From the NCBI GenBank assembly GCA_964537035.1, contig CAZIAK010000023.1, positions 1-64,000 on the forward strand: DNA of 64,000 bases. Direction: 5' to 3'. Each line of letters begins with the position of its first letter. Position 1 is the first letter of the stretch. A program made the position numbers and the translations under genes. The notes under the pieces are model-generated. The model had not been told where the DNA came from. It saw nothing but the letters and a program-made list of their open reading frames with translations, and did not search any database. Positions 63,651 to 64,000 of the stretch are shown one piece after another. This DNA comes from CAZIAK01 sp964537035. GTDB lineage: Bacteria > Planctomycetota > B15-G4.

Positions 63651-64000
63651 TCAGCCCAGCTTGCGCCGCAGCCAGGCTCGGGCCAGGGTCCACTCGCGGG
63701 CCACCGTGCGTCGCGAGAGCCCCAGGGCCAGGGCGACCTCGTCCCCGGAGAGGCCGGCGAAGAAGCGCAGCTCGATGATGCGCGCCCAGCGTGCGTCGAC
63801 CTTCTCCAGCTGATCCAGCGCGCCGTCGAGGGCCAGCAGGTCGACGGCGGGGACGTCCTCGCCCTCGGCGATGCCGGACAGGGTGATGCGTTCGGGGTCG
63901 CGCCGTTCGACGAGGCGCCGCCGGCCTTCATCCACGGCGACCCGGCGCATGATCGTGGCGCACAGGGCCAGGAAGTGGGCCCGGGGCATGGTGTCGAACT
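63651..64000 (-). CDS. ECF-family sigma factor (5' partial)
   Basis: The gene runs off the right edge; its start is outside. The visible part has the end of region 2 (FDTMPRAHFLALCATIMRRV followed by AVDEGRRRLVERRDP) and region 4 (WARIIELRFFAGLSGDEVAL followed by ALGLSRRTVAREWTLARAWL). The residues RAHFxALxAxxMRRVxVDxxR are typical of the acidobacterial/planctomycete ECF group often coupled to serine/threonine kinases. It is a different subfamily from the three sigma factors at 15566, 17152 and 55516. Confidence 0.9.
   Translation of the reverse strand, partial: FDTMPRAHFLALCATIMRRVAVDEGRRRLVERRDPERITLSGIAEGEDVPAVDLLALDGALDQLEKVDARWARIIELRFFAGLSGDEVALALGLSRRTVAREWTLARAWLRRKLG

Overview
The window is a GC-rich bacterial chromosome segment. 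It is a draft scaffold, with four runs of exactly 100 N at 3692-3791, 37585-37684, 57931-58030 and 61102-61201. Gene content fits Planctomycetota: two sulfatase-superfamily proteins, many large exported proteins that share one C-terminal beta-rich domain (signature GGVLVPSPD), several ECF-type sigma factors, and a secreted PQQ-type dehydrogenase. The phylum is inferred from gene content and no marker tree was possible. I saw no rRNA, tRNA, CRISPR array, prophage or insertion sequence.

Layout. 1-5000: exported beta-helix protein, cardiolipin synthase, universal stress protein, a repeat-rich intergenic region and a membrane protein. 5-10 kb: S9 and S8 serine peptidases. 9905-10291: a thioredoxin-like protein with in-frame UGA in a UGNC motif. 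10.5-14.6 kb: a tightly overlapped dapA-lysC-ggt operon. 14.7-18.7 kb: two sigma-factor operons head to tail. 19-26 kb: glucan phosphorylase, a pair of M14-type proteins (one active-looking, one degenerate), truB. 26-33 kb: sulfatases, MBL-fold hydrolase, exported proteins. 33-37 kb: an AT-rich promoter with palindromic operators before an AAA ATPase, then an exonuclease pair and a TauE/SafE permease. 37-45 kb: tandem D-Ala-D-Ala ligase-like protein, SGNH hydrolase, histone-deacetylase-like amidohydrolase, trypsin-like protease, glycosyltransferase. 45.8-47.5 kb: two kinase-fold proteins. 47.5-52 kb: SBBP propeller protein and a galactose-oxidase-like gene broken by an amber codon. 52-55 kb: DUF4863-like protein, peroxiredoxin with in-frame UGA at the peroxidatic position, HAD phosphatase, a third kinase-like protein and a methyltransferase. 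55.5-57.4 kb: a second sigma/TPR/secreted-protein operon. 57.4-64 kb: dehydrogenase, beta-helix/HEAT-like protein, regulatory-domain protein, lipoprotein and a truncated ECF sigma factor.

Three signals stand out. First, two genes carry UGA exactly where their families have a catalytic cysteine, and each is followed at the right distance by a bacterial SECIS-like hairpin, so the organism very likely makes selenoproteins. Second, a recurring module of sigma factor, TPR-like partner and small secreted protein occurs twice, once with sigma and TPR fused and once split, joined by 4-base overlaps; I do not recognise this as a described system. Third, a long inverted repeat with a 47-base loop occurs twice, each time just after a stop codon, and the two copies differ by mirrored changes that preserve pairing.
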